Source of the DNA: Bifidobacterium simiarum
Lineage (GTDB): Bacteria; Actinomycetota; Actinomycetes; Actinomycetales; Bifidobacteriaceae
DNA length: 64,000 bases
Assembly (NCBI RefSeq): GCF_002802905.1
Contig: NZ_PEBK01000008.1
Span: 54,699 to 118,698 of the forward strand
Direction of reading: 5' to 3'
Part shown: one piece after another, positions 46,488-55,650 of the stretch
How positions within the stretch are numbered: position 1 is the first letter of the stretch
How the letters are laid out: every line of letters begins with the position of its first letter
Program-made: the position numbers and the translations under genes
Notes under the pieces: model-generated
What the model saw: the letters and a program-made list of their open reading frames with translations, nothing else
The model's database searches: none
What the model was told of the DNA's origin: nothing

Positions 46488-46666
46488 GTTGTGAAGATTC
46501 TCCTTACAGCGAGTTTGCTACGTTCCGAACGCTCGGGGATCGCTCGCCGGAACCGACCAATTCAGGCTAGAACAGTGTGATGACAAAGACCAATCGGCCG
46601 TCCACGTTTTCGAGCCCGTCCACGGTGTTCGACATGTGCGATCGAACATCCGATCGGAACGTCCGG

Positions 46667-47755
46667 TCAGAACGACGGCTCCGCGCCCTCCGGAGGCCGA
46701 AGATTCAGATGACGCCACGCCTTGAGCGTGGCCACGCGACCCTTGGGCGTCCTGACCATGAACCCCTCACGGACCAGATACGGCTCGCATACCGTCTCCA
46801 CGGTCTCGGACTCCTCCCCCACCATGGCGGCGAGATTGTTCAGTCCCACGGGACCGCCGTTGAAGCTGCCGCAGATGGCCTTGAGCACCGCCATGTCCAG
46901 ACGGTCGAGGCCTTCGGTGTCGATCTGATAGAGGTCCAGCGCCTGCGTGACGGCGTCGATGTCGACGTGGTCGAGATCATGCACCACGGCCCAGTCCCTG
47001 ACTCGCCTGAGCAGACGGTTGGCGATACGCGGCGTACCGCGGGACCGGCGCGCCAGCTGATCGGCGGCGTCCTCGTCGATGCTGACGCCGAGCACCGTGG
47101 CCGACCGCAGGATCAGCCGTCGCATCTCGTCGCGGGGATAGAAGTCGAGATGGGCGGTGAAGCCGAATCGCGCGCGCAGCGGCGACGGCAGCATGCCTTC
47201 GCGGGTGGTCGCACCCACCACGGTGAACCGGGGCAGCGTCAACGGGATCGACGAGGCGCCGGGCCCCTTGCCCACGACGACGTCCACGCGGAAATCCTCC
47301 ATGGCGATGTACAGCAGTTCCTCGGCGGGCCGGGGAAGACGATGGATCTCGTCGATGAACAGCACCTCGCCCTCCTCCAGAGAGCTCAGGATCGAGGCGA
47401 GGTCGCCGGCATGCTGGATGGCCGGACCGGAGGTGATGCGGATGGGCGTCTCCAGCTCATGGGCCACGATCATGGCGAGCGTGGTCTTGCCCAATCCGGG
47501 AGGACCGGCCAGCAGAATGTGGTCGGGAGCCACCCCGCGCTTGATCGCCGCGTTGAGGAACAGCTTCATCTGGGCCTTCAGCCGGGGTTGGCCGATGAAC
47601 TCGTCAAGGCCCGAGGGGCGAAGCTCCTCGTCGCTCACCGGCTCGCCGTTGATGGGCGAGGCGGAGACCATGCGCAGTGACTCCTCGCGGGCGTCCGCAT
47701 TGCTCTGCACCGTGCCGGCGCCGTTCGCGTCGAGTTCGGATTCATACAGACTCAT
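46667..47755 (-). CDS. ruvB: Holliday junction branch-migration ATPase RuvB
   Basis: This is a 362-residue AAA+ motor. Visible are [11 protein letters not shown], Walker [12 protein letters not shown], Walker [11 protein letters not shown], sensor and arginine-finger region [18 protein letters not shown], and the C-terminal winged helix ending [14 protein letters not shown]. It drives branch migration with RuvA. The ATG at 47755 shares one base with the ruvA stop (TGATG). It is in the LexA-boxed ruvAB unit. Confidence 0.97.
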   Translation of the reverse strand: MSLYESELDANGAGTVQSNADAREESLRMVSASPINGEPVSDEELRPSGLDEFIGQPRLKAQMKLFLNAAIKRGVAPDHILLAGPPGLGKTTLAMIVAHELETPIRITSGPAIQHAGDLASILSSLEEGEVLFIDEIHRLPRPAEELLYIAMEDFRVDVVVGKGPGASSIPLTLPRFTVVGATTREGMLPSPLRARFGFTAHLDFYPRDEMRRLILRSATVLGVSIDEDAADQLARRSRGTPRIANRLLRRVRDWAVVHDLDHVDIDAVTQALDLYQIDTEGLDRLDMAVLKAICGSFNGGPVGLNNLAAMVGEESETVETVCEPYLVREGFMVRTPKGRVATLKAWRHLNLRPPEGAEPSF

Positions 47756-48369
47756 CAACGTCCCCTATCCATGGAAGCCAACGTGATCTTCAGCAATGCC
47801 GGCACTTCGTCCGATTCGACCGGCCCCTCATGCTCCTGATCCCTGAGTACGCGCCTGACCGCGGACAGGGCGTCGCGCTGCTGCCATCCCAGGGAGACCA
47901 GAGCCTCCACCAGCTGATCGGTACCGTCGTCCCGGACCGAGGCCACCGCGCCGGAATCCTCGATCTCATCGAGGTTGATGCTGCCCTTGAGCTCAAGAAT
48001 GATCTTCTGCGCGCCCTTCTTGCCCAGTCCGGGAGCCTTGGCCAGTGCCGCCGCATCGCCGTTGGCCACTGCGCTGAGCAGCTGCGTCGGCCCGAGGGTG
48101 GACACGATCGACAACGCCACCTTGGGGCCTATGCCGCTGACCTTCTGCAGACTGAGGAACAGGTCCTTGGCCGTCTTCGTCCGAAACCCATACAGGGCGA
48201 TGGCGTCCTGCGACACATTGAGCTTCGTGAACACCGTGACCTGTTGTCCGATGCGCGTTTCCGCCAGATCCGACCCGGGCATGCGGACCTCATAGCCCAC
48301 GCCGTGCACGTCGATGACGGCTGAATCCTTGGTCACGGCCAATACCGTGCCGTTGAGACTGGCGATCAT
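47755..48369 (-). CDS. ruvA: Holliday junction DNA-binding protein RuvA
   Basis: This is a 204-residue protein. The N-terminal OB fold ([12 protein letters not shown]...GYEVRMPG) and two helix-hairpin-helix motifs ([16 protein letters not shown] and [17 protein letters not shown]) bind the junction. The C-terminal helical domain ([20 protein letters not shown]) contacts RuvB. Normal length. A perfect SOS box lies 44-59 bases upstream of the start, so ruvAB should be induced by DNA damage. Confidence 0.97.
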   Translation of the reverse strand: MIASLNGTVLAVTKDSAVIDVHGVGYEVRMPGSDLAETRIGQQVTVFTKLNVSQDAIALYGFRTKTAKDLFLSLQKVSGIGPKVALSIVSTLGPTQLLSAVANGDAAALAKAPGLGKKGAQKIILELKGSINLDEIEDSGAVASVRDDGTDQLVEALVSLGWQQRDALSAVRRVLRDQEHEGPVESDEVPALLKITLASMDRGR

Positions 48370-48412
48370 GTCGACTCCTCACCGTTCGAACGAACAAAAC
48401 GAACAACACAAC

Positions 48413-48428
48413 TCGAACATCTGTTCGA
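48413..48428 (-). promoter_or_regulatory. LexA (SOS) box upstream of ruvAB
   Basis: TCGAACATCTGTTCGA is a perfect match to the actinobacterial/Gram-positive LexA palindrome (TCGAAC N4 GTTCGA). It lies between ruvC (ends at 48443) and ruvA (starts at 48369), so ruvAB can be transcribed separately from ruvC under LexA control. Confidence 0.85.
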
Positions 48429-48442
48429 TATTCTACATGATG

Positions 48443-49024
48443 CTACATGCCCCGTCGTACACCACGGCCATGCGTGGCCTTCCGGGTCGCTTCGGCCCAC
48501 TGCCGCTGGGCCGGGGTGAGATGCTGTTCCCGCTCGCCTCCCTGCAGGGCGCCGGAGGGCCTCAGGGCATGGCAGATCGCCAATGCCAAGGCGTCCGCGG
48601 CGTCCGCGGGTTTGGGAAGCGTGTTGAGGTTGAGGATCCGGGTGACCATGCGTTCCACCTGGATCTTCTCCGCCTGTCCGTTGCCGGTGATCGCCAGCTT
48701 GGCCTCGGTCGGCGTATGCAGGGCGACCGGAATCGTCCGCTGTGCGGCGGCCAGCATGGCGAGCCCCGCCGCCTGCGCGGTGCCGAGCACGGTGTTGCGG
48801 TTGGATTGCGCGAACACGCGTTCGATGGAGACGGCGTCCGGCGAGAATTCGTCGAGCTTGGCGCACAGCCCGTTGTAGATGTGCAGCAGACGCAGATCCT
48901 GCGACTCATGGGGATCCGAGCGCACGACATCGACGTGAATAAAGGAAAGCCGGCGGAATGCGCCGGCTTCCACGACCCCGACGCCGCAACGGGTCAAGCC
49001 GGGGTCAACTCCAAGAATGATCAT
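48443..49024 (-). CDS. ruvC: Holliday junction resolvase RuvC
   Basis: This 193-residue endonuclease cuts four-way junctions. It has the RNase-H-like fold with catalytic acids in [12 protein letters not shown] (Asp7), SIERVF (Glu), and the C-terminal [17 protein letters not shown] (paired Asp). A basic tail of about 30 residues follows. No good SOS box is seen directly before it. It lies 30 bases after yebC, as in many actinobacteria (yebC-ruvC-ruvA-ruvB). Confidence 0.96.
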   Translation of the reverse strand: MIILGVDPGLTRCGVGVVEAGAFRRLSFIHVDVVRSDPHESQDLRLLHIYNGLCAKLDEFSPDAVSIERVFAQSNRNTVLGTAQAAGLAMLAAAQRTIPVALHTPTEAKLAITGNGQAEKIQVERMVTRILNLNTLPKPADAADALALAICHALRPSGALQGGEREQHLTPAQRQWAEATRKATHGRGVRRGM

Positions 49025-49054
49025 GGATGCTTGGATTCGCGGAACGGACGAGGA

Positions 49055-49813
49055 CTACTCCTCGGCGTCCAGCTGCTCCATGATCTCGGGGGTCTGGTTC
49101 CACGTGCTGTAGATGTTCTGCACGTCGTCCAGATCGTCGAGGTTGTCGATGAGCTTCGACACCTTGCGGGCACCCTCGAGGTCCAGATCGATCTTGTTGG
49201 TCGGAACCATTTCGGTCTCGGCGGAATCGTAGTCGATCTTGGCTTCCTGCAGGGCCTTGCGCACGGCGATCAGGTCGGAGGAACCGGTGTAGACGGTGTA
49301 GACGTCACCCTCCTCGACCACGTCCTCGGCGCCGTTCTCGGCGGCGATCTCGAAGAGGTTGTCGAAGTCGACGCCCTCGGACGGGACCACGATCACGCCC
49401 TTGCGCTCGAAGTTGAAGCTCACGGAGCCGTTTTCGGCGAGCGAGCCGCCGCCCTTGGACAGGGTGGAACGCACATCGGCGGCCGCGCGGTTGCGGTTGT
49501 CGGTGAGGCATTCGATGATCAGGCCGACGCCGCCGGGGGCGTAGCCTTCGTACACGATGTCCTCGTAGTTGGCGCCGCCGGCTTCCTCACCGGAGCCGCG
49601 CTTGACGGCGCGCTTGATGTTGTCGGCCGGCATCGAGTTCTTCTTGGCCTTGTAGATGGCGTCGTACAGAGCCGGGTTGCCGTCCGGGTCGCCGCCGCCC
49701 TGACGGGCCGCGATCTCGATGTTCTTGATGAGCTTGGCGAAGAGCTTGCCACGCTTGGCGTCGATGGCCGCCTTCTTGTGCTTGGTGGTCGCCCACTTGG
49801 AATGTCCTGACAT
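49055..49813 (-). CDS. yebC: YebC/PmpR-family protein
   Basis: This is a 252-residue cytosolic protein of the widespread YebC/TACO1 family, described as a transcription regulator or as a factor easing ribosome stalling at proline stretches. The N-terminus [25 protein letters not shown] is diagnostic (family starts MAGHSKW), followed by [19 protein letters not shown] and the acidic C-terminus. AGGAGCG precedes the ATG. It lies between thrS and ruvC. Confidence 0.94.
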   Translation of the reverse strand: MSGHSKWATTKHKKAAIDAKRGKLFAKLIKNIEIAARQGGGDPDGNPALYDAIYKAKKNSMPADNIKRAVKRGSGEEAGGANYEDIVYEGYAPGGVGLIIECLTDNRNRAAADVRSTLSKGGGSLAENGSVSFNFERKGVIVVPSEGVDFDNLFEIAAENGAEDVVEEGDVYTVYTGSSDLIAVRKALQEAKIDYDSAETEMVPTNKIDLDLEGARKVSKLIDNLDDLDDVQNIYSTWNQTPEIMEQLDAEE

Positions 49814-49870
49814 GACGCTCCTAAAGAATCGGATTAATAAACATGGTGATTTTATGCGGGTATGGCGACA

Positions 49871-51901
49871 TCAGGCCACTGCGGCCTGAAAGTCGTCTGC
49901 GGAGTTGATCTGCGCGCGGCTGGCGATCGCCTTGAGGATCTTCTCGCGGGCCTCGTCCACCGGCACGCCGTTGAGCTGGCTGCCGTCGCGGAAACGGAAG
50001 CTCACGGCGTTGTTGTTCGTGTCCTCCTCACCGACGATGAGGATGAACGGGACCTTGGACTTGGACGCGTTGCGGATCTTCTTGCCGAAGCGGTCGTCGG
50101 AGGAGTCGATCTCGCAGCGGACCATGCTGTCCTCAAGAGATTCCACGAAGCGCTGCAGATGCGGGGCGAACTCGTCGGCCACCGGGATGCCGGTCACCTG
50201 CACGGGGGCGAGCCACGCCGGGAACGCGCCGGCGTAGTGCTCGAGCAGGATGGCGAAGAAGCGCTCGATGGAGCCGAACAGCGCGCGGTGGATCATCACC
50301 GGACGCTGGTGCGTGCCGTCGGCGGCGATGTACTCGAGCTTGAAGCGCTCGGGCAGGTTGAAGTCCAGCTGGATCGTGGAGACCTGCCAGGTACGGCCGA
50401 TGGCGTCACGGGCCTGCACCGAGATCTTCGGGCCGTAGAAGGCGGCGCCGCCCGGATCGGCGACCAGGTCAAGACCGGATTCCTTGGCGACCTCGGCCAG
50501 CGTGCTGGTGGCCTCCTCCCAGATCTCGTCGGAACCGACGAACTTGTGCTCGTCCTTGGTGGACAGCTCGAGGTAGAAGTCGTTGAGGCCGAAGTCCTTG
50601 AGCAGGCCGAGCACGAAGTTCAGCAGGCTCTTGAGCTCGTCCTTCATCTGCTCACGGGTGCAGTAGATGTGGGAATCGTCCTGGGTCAGGCCACGCACTC
50701 GGGTCAGGCCGTGGACCTCGCCGGACTTCTCGTAGCGGTACACGGTACCGAACTCGAAGAGGCGCAGCGGCAGCTCCTTGTAGCTGCGCTGGCGGGACTT
50801 GAAGATCAGGTTGTGCATCGGGCAGTTCATCGGCTTGAGGTAGTAGTCGAAGCCCTGCTTGGTGATGTTGCCGTTCTCGTCGCGCTCCTCGTCAAGGCGC
50901 ATCGGCGGGTACATGCCGTCCTTGTACCACTGCAGGTGGCCGGAGGTCTCGTACAGGCCGCCCTTGGTGATGTGCGGGGTCTGCACGAAGCTGTAGTGGT
51001 GCTTGCGGTGCTGTTCGCGGGAGTAGTCCTCCATCGCGTTGATGATCGCGGCGCCCTTGGGGTGGAACACGGCCAGACCCGGTCCGATCTCATCCGGGAA
51101 GGAGAAGAGGTCCATCTCCTGGCCGAGCTTGCGGTGGTCGCGCTTGGCGGCCTCCTCCAGCTTGGTCTGGTACTCCTTGAGGTCCTCCTTGGTGAAGAAC
51201 GCCACGCCGTAGATGCGCTGCAGCATCGGGTTCTTCTCGCTGCCGCGCCAGTAGGCGGCGGCGCTGCGCTCCAGCTTGAACGCCTTGATGAAGCGGGTGT
51301 TGGGCAGGTGGGGTCCGCGGCACAGGTCCTTCCACACCACGTTGCCGTCGCGGTCCACGTTGTCGTAGAAGCTCAGCTCGGATTCGCTCACCTCGGTGGC
51401 CGCCTCCGGGTCGAGGTGGGCCTCCTTGTCCTTAATCAGTTCGATCTTGTAGGGCTGGTCCTTCTCCTCCTCAAGGGCCTCCTCCTCGGTGACCACGCGG
51501 CGGCGGAAGGACTGGGCGGACTTGATGATGCGCTGCATGCGCTTCTCGATGTCCTTGAGATCGGCGGGGGTGAACGGTTCGTCCACGTCGAAATCGTAGT
51601 AGAAGCCGTTCTTGATCACCGGGCCGATGCCGAGCTTGGCGTCGGGGCGGATCTGCTGCACGGCCTGCGCCATCACGTGAGTGGCGGAGTGGCGCATGAT
51701 GGCCAGACCGTCCTCGCTGTCCAGCGCGATGGGCTCGACCTTGTCGCCGTCATGCAGCGGCGTATACAGGTCGCGGGGCTCGCCGTTGAGGCGAACGGCG
51801 ATGATGTTCTTGTCGTCGGCGAACAGCTCGACGCCGGTGGTGGTTGCTTCCACCTCCTTCGCTTCGTCGTTGACCGTAATGGAGATGGTAGCTTGCGCCA
51901 T
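49871..51901 (-). CDS. thrS: Threonyl-tRNA synthetase
   Basis: This is a 676-residue class II synthetase. Order: an N-terminal TGS domain (residues 1-70), the editing domain with [14 protein letters not shown], then the catalytic core with NCPMHNLIF (zinc Cys), [14 protein letters not shown] (motif 2), GAAFYGPKI and [17 protein letters not shown] (motif 3). The C-terminal anticodon-binding domain ends with [12 protein letters not shown] and DGSQLNG. Length is normal. AAAGGA precedes the ATG. It is first of the long minus-strand block; a T-box leader is not evident in the short upstream region. Confidence 0.97.
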   Translation of the reverse strand: MAQATISITVNDEAKEVEATTTGVELFADDKNIIAVRLNGEPRDLYTPLHDGDKVEPIALDSEDGLAIMRHSATHVMAQAVQQIRPDAKLGIGPVIKNGFYYDFDVDEPFTPADLKDIEKRMQRIIKSAQSFRRRVVTEEEALEEEKDQPYKIELIKDKEAHLDPEAATEVSESELSFYDNVDRDGNVVWKDLCRGPHLPNTRFIKAFKLERSAAAYWRGSEKNPMLQRIYGVAFFTKEDLKEYQTKLEEAAKRDHRKLGQEMDLFSFPDEIGPGLAVFHPKGAAIINAMEDYSREQHRKHHYSFVQTPHITKGGLYETSGHLQWYKDGMYPPMRLDEERDENGNITKQGFDYYLKPMNCPMHNLIFKSRQRSYKELPLRLFEFGTVYRYEKSGEVHGLTRVRGLTQDDSHIYCTREQMKDELKSLLNFVLGLLKDFGLNDFYLELSTKDEHKFVGSDEIWEEATSTLAEVAKESGLDLVADPGGAAFYGPKISVQARDAIGRTWQVSTIQLDFNLPERFKLEYIAADGTHQRPVMIHRALFGSIERFFAILLEHYAGAFPAWLAPVQVTGIPVADEFAPHLQRFVESLEDSMVRCEIDSSDDRFGKKIRNASKSKVPFILIVGEEDTNNNAVSFRFRDGSQLNGVPVDEAREKILKAIASRAQINSADDFQAAVA

Positions 51902-52066
51902 GGTGTTGTCCTTTGCTATCGGGGGTCCGCGGTACTAATGTGCAGGCCTGGACTGAACTTGACGTAGCAAGAGTAAGCGCTGACGGCGACAAGATCAACC
52001 ATTGACGGGGCCCGGCGCGGGAAACGTGACCGGGATAACAAAACGGATAACCGGATAATCGGATAA

Positions 52067-52096
52067 CAAAAAACCGCCCGAATCATCGGACGGTTT
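52067..52096 (-). terminator. Terminator of the tRNA operon
   Basis: Read on the minus strand: AAACCGTCCGA, a four-base loop, TCGGGCGGTTT, then a run of T. It lies just after the last tRNA-Gly gene. Beyond it are four short GGATAAC/GGATAA units (52032-52066) of unknown use. Confidence 0.8.
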
Positions 52097-52106
52097 CATA
52101 ATCTGG

Positions 52107-52179
52107 AGCGGACAACGGGACTCGAACCCGCGGTCTCGACCTTGGCAAGGTCGCGCTTTACCAACTAAGCTATGTCCGC
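52107..52179 (-). tRNA. tRNA-Gly (GCC), copy 1
   Basis: A 73-base cloverleaf. Acceptor GCGGACA pairs with TGTCCGC. The anticodon loop reads CTTGCCAAG with anticodon GCC, and the TTCGAA(C/T) T-loop is present. CCA is not encoded. Same mature sequence as the copy at 52534-52606. Confidence 0.95.
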
Positions 52180-52203
52180 ATATGACGATCGGAGATCATC
52201 AAG

Positions 52204-52276
52204 TGGGCGATGTAGGAATCGAACCTACGACCCCTTCGGTGTGAACGAAGTGCGCTAGCCGCTGCGCCAATCGCCC
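52204..52276 (-). tRNA. tRNA-Val (CAC)
   Basis: A 73-base cloverleaf. Acceptor GGGCGAT/ATCGCCC, discriminator A. Anticodon stem CTTCG-CGAAG around TTCACAC, giving anticodon CAC. T-loop TTCGATT. Confidence 0.93.
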
Positions 52277-52336
52277 GAATCGCTTCGGATATCAAATTAT
52301 CGAAAACAAGGATCCTTGCAGATTCCTTTGCATTCG

Positions 52337-52408
52337 TGGGCGATACAAGATTCGAACTTGTGACCCCTTCCGTGTCAGGGAAGTGCGCTACCTCTGCGCC
52401 AACCGCCC
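52337..52408 (-). tRNA. tRNA-Val (GAC)
   Basis: A 72-base cloverleaf. Acceptor GGGCGGT/ATCGCCC with one G-U pair, discriminator A. Anticodon stem CTTCC-GGAAG around CTGACAC, giving anticodon GAC. T-loop TTCGAAT. Confidence 0.93.
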
Positions 52409-52430
52409 GGTTGTGTACTCTGCCGAGTCG

Positions 52431-52501
52431 AGGTGGGTACGAGAGTCGAACTCGTCTATACGGCTTTGCAGGCCGCTGCCTAACCGCTTGGCTAACCCAC
52501 C
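52431..52501 (-). tRNA. tRNA-Cys (GCA)
   Basis: A 71-base cloverleaf. Acceptor GGTGGGT/ACCCACC, discriminator U (a cysteine identity element). Anticodon loop CTGCAAA gives GCA. T-loop TTCGACT. Confidence 0.94.
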
Positions 52502-52533
52502 GTAAAGGTTCAAATTAACTCTTCGGACCTTAG

Positions 52534-52606
52534 AGCGGACAACGGGACTCGAACCCGCGGTCTCGACCTTGGCAAGGTCGCGCTTTACCAACTAAGCTAT
52601 GTCCGC
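52534..52606 (-). tRNA. tRNA-Gly (GCC), copy 2
   Basis: Identical over 73 bases to the copy at 52107-52179. It is first in the transcription order Gly-Cys-Val-Val-Gly, so the two Gly copies flank the array. Confidence 0.95.
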
Positions 52607-52769
52607 ATGTGTTTCAGACCGGACCTTCAGGACCGGAGCCGTAAGCACGAGTCACTACTATAGCGAGCGATGTCGAATGCGGCAAATCGGCGTGTCGCAC
52701 TCCGATCGGCCGCGGGCGAACGCTAGTTCTCGTTGGGCTTATCAGGCGTTGGGGCAGACGGCAAGCCGG

Positions 52770-52775
52770 TAGGGT
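52770..52775 (+). promoter_or_regulatory. Probable -10 of a leaderless promoter for the PAC2 gene
   Basis: TAGGGT ends seven bases before ATG 52783. TTGGGG (52749-52754) could act as a -35 with a 15-base spacer. Same layout as glnE and garA. Confidence 0.45.
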
Positions 52776-52782
52776 GGGAACC

Positions 52783-53628
52783 ATGAAAGAGAGCATGAGC
52801 AAAAGGCGGTTCATGATCGCCGCATTCGGCGGATGGAACGACGCCTGTCAGGCGGCCACCGACACCGTGCGCCATCTGCTAGACGTCTACGAGTCCAGGG
52901 AGATCGGCCACATCTGCTGCGATTCCTATTACGACTACCAGTCGTCCAGGCCGATGCTGTGCAACGTGCAGGGGCACCGACGCATCGTATGGCCCGAAAC
53001 CACGTTCTATGAGGTCACCGCCGAGCCCGAGACCACGTTCTATGTGGCCATGGGACCGGAGCCGAACTTCCACTGGTCGGATTTCTGCCAGCGCGTGCTG
53101 CGCTTCGCCGACGAATGCGACGTGACGAACATCATCACCCTCGGATCGATGTTCGCCGACTGCACGCACACGCGGGCATTGCCGTTGAGCCATACGTGCG
53201 GCGACGACGACGATGCCTCGGACGATTCCTACTGCGGGCCGATCGGCATTCCGACGGTGCTGAACTATCAGGCCGCCGAGGATGGGTTTGAGGCCGAATC
53301 GCTGTGGGCGTCCGTCCCCCAGTATCTGGGAGGCGACGAATGCCCGGCCGGCACGCTGCGCCTGCTCAACGAACTGTCCGCGCTCATGGATTTCGCCCTC
53401 GAGGACGGCGATCTCGCCGCTTCCGCCGAGAAATGGCGGCTTCAGGCGGACATGCTGGTGCGCTGCAACGACGATCTGTCCGACTACGTCCATCATCTGG
53501 AGCACCTGATGGACGAGCACGGTGAGCCGGACGCCTCGGATGTGCCGGTCCCCCACGCGAAGCAGCTGGTCGAGGAGACCGAGGAGTTCCTCCGGTCGTT
53601 TGACCATCCTGCGGCACCGGAAGACTGA
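52783..53628 (+). CDS. PAC2-family protein
   Basis: This is a 281-residue cytosolic protein of the PAC2 (proteasome-assembly-chaperone-like) family, common in actinobacteria. Visible are FMIAAFGGWNDACQAATDT at the start (family: GW.DAG.AA), the CYYDYQxxRP-like segment DSYYDYQSSRPML, GPEPNFHWSDF, and NIITLGSMFADCTHTRALP followed by PTVLNYQ. The C-terminal 70 residues are helical and acidic. The function in bacteria is not settled. ATG 52783 fits a leaderless transcript; ATG 52795 is possible. A strong terminator follows at 53674. Confidence 0.88.
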   Translation: MKESMSKRRFMIAAFGGWNDACQAATDTVRHLLDVYESREIGHICCDSYYDYQSSRPMLCNVQGHRRIVWPETTFYEVTAEPETTFYVAMGPEPNFHWSDFCQRVLRFADECDVTNIITLGSMFADCTHTRALPLSHTCGDDDDASDDSYCGPIGIPTVLNYQAAEDGFEAESLWASVPQYLGGDECPAGTLRLLNELSALMDFALEDGDLAASAEKWRLQADMLVRCNDDLSDYVHHLEHLMDEHGEPDASDVPVPHAKQLVEETEEFLRSFDHPAAPED

Positions 53629-53673
53629 CGCCGGGAACGGAACGTACGACAAACGGAACGTACGACAATACGA

Positions 53674-53723
53674 CAAGGGGCGTGTCCATCGAGAACTCCG
53701 ATGGGCACGCCCCTTGGTTTTTA
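53674..53723 (+). terminator. Rho-independent terminator after the PAC2 gene
   Basis: An 18-bp stem (CAAGGGGCGTG...CACGCCCCTTG, extended by CCATCG/CGATGG) closes a seven-base loop and is followed by GTTTTT. It may also serve the convergent uppP gene. Confidence 0.88.
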
Positions 53724-53764
53724 GGTTTTCGGAAGACCGGGTTTCGGAAAACCGGACCGTCCTG

Positions 53765-54691
53765 CTATGCCCCCGCCACGGCGGACGGATCGATGGCCGG
53801 CAGCACGCCGGTGAGCAGCAGGATGGCCACGACGACGGCCAGACCGATGCGGTAGATCGCGAACGCTTTGTAGGAGAAGGTGGAGACGAACTTCAGGAAG
53901 CCGATGATCACGATGTAGCCGACGAAGAACGACACCAGCGTGGCGGCGATGGTCGGGCCCCAGCCGGGGAACATGCCGGCGCCGAGGCAGGCTTCGGAGG
54001 CGGGGTTGTTCGTGGCGGCGCAGGCGCTGACGTCCTTGACCGCGGAGACGGCTTCGAGGATGCCGGCGCCGAACACGGCCGGGATGGCCATGAGGAAGGC
54101 GACGCGCACGGCGGCCTCACGGGTGTAGCCCATGGCGCGGCCGAAGGTGATGGTGCCGCCGGAACGGGAGACGCCGGGGATCAGGGCCAGCATCTGGCCG
54201 ATGCCGAAGATGATGGCGTCCTTGGCGGTCATGCGTTCCATGGTCTTGATCTGGGGCTTCTTGGCGTCGAAGATCCACAGCAGCACGCCGAACAGGGCGA
54301 GCACGGTCACGGTGATCCACAGGTTACGCAGCGTGGTTTCGATCACGTTCTTCAGCAGCAGGCCGGCGATGAGGATCGGCATGGTGCCGATGATGATGTA
54401 CCAGCCCATCTGGGTGTCGGGGTTGTGCGCGCCGAGACGGCTCCTGAGGTCCTTGCCCTCCTTGCCGAACAGGGAACCGAACCAGGCGCCGAGGATGCGG
54501 ATGATGTCGCGACGGAAGTACAGCAGCACGGCAAGCTCGGTGCCGATCTGGATGATGGCGGTGAACGCCGCGCCGGGGTCGGAGCCGATCATGAGGTCAC
54601 CGACGATGCGGATGTGGGCGCTGGACGACACCGGAAGATACTCGGTCAGAGCCTGTACCAGACCGAGAAAAATAGCTTGGAAGAAATTCAT
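53765..54691 (-). CDS. uppP: Undecaprenyl-diphosphatase
   Basis: This 308-residue integral membrane enzyme (BacA/UppP family) recycles undecaprenyl diphosphate to the monophosphate carrier for peptidoglycan synthesis and gives bacitracin tolerance. Signature segments: LTEYLPVSSSAH near residue 15 and ALIPGVSRSGGTITFGR near 165, both holding catalytic residues. Eight or so hydrophobic helices are visible. A 25-residue loop with three cysteines (around 215-240) is an insertion compared with E. coli. GAGGGG precedes the ATG. Confidence 0.95.
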   Translation of the reverse strand: MNFFQAIFLGLVQALTEYLPVSSSAHIRIVGDLMIGSDPGAAFTAIIQIGTELAVLLYFRRDIIRILGAWFGSLFGKEGKDLRSRLGAHNPDTQMGWYIIIGTMPILIAGLLLKNVIETTLRNLWITVTVLALFGVLLWIFDAKKPQIKTMERMTAKDAIIFGIGQMLALIPGVSRSGGTITFGRAMGYTREAAVRVAFLMAIPAVFGAGILEAVSAVKDVSACAATNNPASEACLGAGMFPGWGPTIAATLVSFFVGYIVIIGFLKFVSTFSYKAFAIYRIGLAVVVAILLLTGVLPAIDPSAVAGA

Positions 54692-54824
54692 GTCCCCTCG
54701 TTGTCACTCTTTCAATCATCAAAGGTACGTGGAACACCATACCTGCATCCCTCTAATTCGACGTTAAGGCGTCCGCTTGTCTCGCAGAATGCCCACAATG
54801 AACTGCGACGGAAGGAGTTTCAAC

Positions 54825-55616
54825 ATGGCCGTATATCGCAAGAGTCGTCGCTGGGCGCCCGAGGGGTTCTTCGAATGCGAGGGACGTGGATTGCAGTGGC
54901 TGGGGCAGGCGCAGAAGTCGGGCGGCCCCCGTGTGGTCGACGTGATGGAGTGGTCCGACGATTATCTGGACATCGAACGGGTCTCCCCCGCCTCCCCCAC
55001 GCCCAAGGCCGCGTACGAGTTCGGTGCGGCACTGGCCCGCATGCATGATGCCGGTGCGCCGTATTTCGGCTCGGCCCCGGAGGGATACCACGGCACCTGC
55101 TATTTCGGACCGCTGCAGGATCCCGTGCCGATGGACACCGGCGAATGGACTGACCCGGCCACGTATTTTGCCGAGGGACGTCTGCTGCCGATGGTCCGCA
55201 TGGGCATCGAGCGGCGTGAACTCGATCAGAGCGATCTGGAGATGACCCGGGAGGTGATCGAGGCGCTGCCCGAGATGCTCGGCGGCGCCGCGAAGGACAA
55301 GCCGGCCCGCATCCACGGCGATCTGTGGAGCGGCAACGTGATGTGGACGGCGGATTCCGGCTCCACCGAAGCCGTGCTGATCGACCCCGCGGCGCACGGC
55401 GGCCACCGCGAGGAGGATCTGGCGATGCTGCACCTGTTCGGCATGTCGTATCTCGGTCAGATCATGGACGGCTACCAGTCGGTGCATCCGCTGAAGGCTG
55501 GGTACGAGTCGCGCTACACGCTGTGGCAGCTGTATCCGATCGCCGGGCACTGCGTGTTCTTCGGCGGCGGATACGTCAGCGAGTTCCGGTCGATGTGCCG
55601 GTCTCTGCTCGACTAG
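54825..55616 (+). CDS. Fructosamine kinase family protein
   Basis: This is a 263-residue cytosolic kinase of the APH/choline-kinase fold, fructosamine-3-kinase family. It has the ATP-lobe ECEGRGLQWL, LARMHDAG, the catalytic loop ARIHGDLWSGNVMW and the metal site VLIDPAAHGGHREEDLAML, and the C-terminal YTLWQLYPIAGHCVFFGGGY. It probably phosphorylates sugars attached to amines, allowing deglycation; the substrate is inferred. The start at 54825 has GAAGGAG eight bases before it; earlier in-frame codons to 54777 are not supported. Confidence 0.88.
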   Translation: MAVYRKSRRWAPEGFFECEGRGLQWLGQAQKSGGPRVVDVMEWSDDYLDIERVSPASPTPKAAYEFGAALARMHDAGAPYFGSAPEGYHGTCYFGPLQDPVPMDTGEWTDPATYFAEGRLLPMVRMGIERRELDQSDLEMTREVIEALPEMLGGAAKDKPARIHGDLWSGNVMWTADSGSTEAVLIDPAAHGGHREEDLAMLHLFGMSYLGQIMDGYQSVHPLKAGYESRYTLWQLYPIAGHCVFFGGGYVSEFRSMCRSLLD

Positions 55617-55650
55617 CGCAAAGCCCCGAACGGCATGTCCGGGGATTCGG

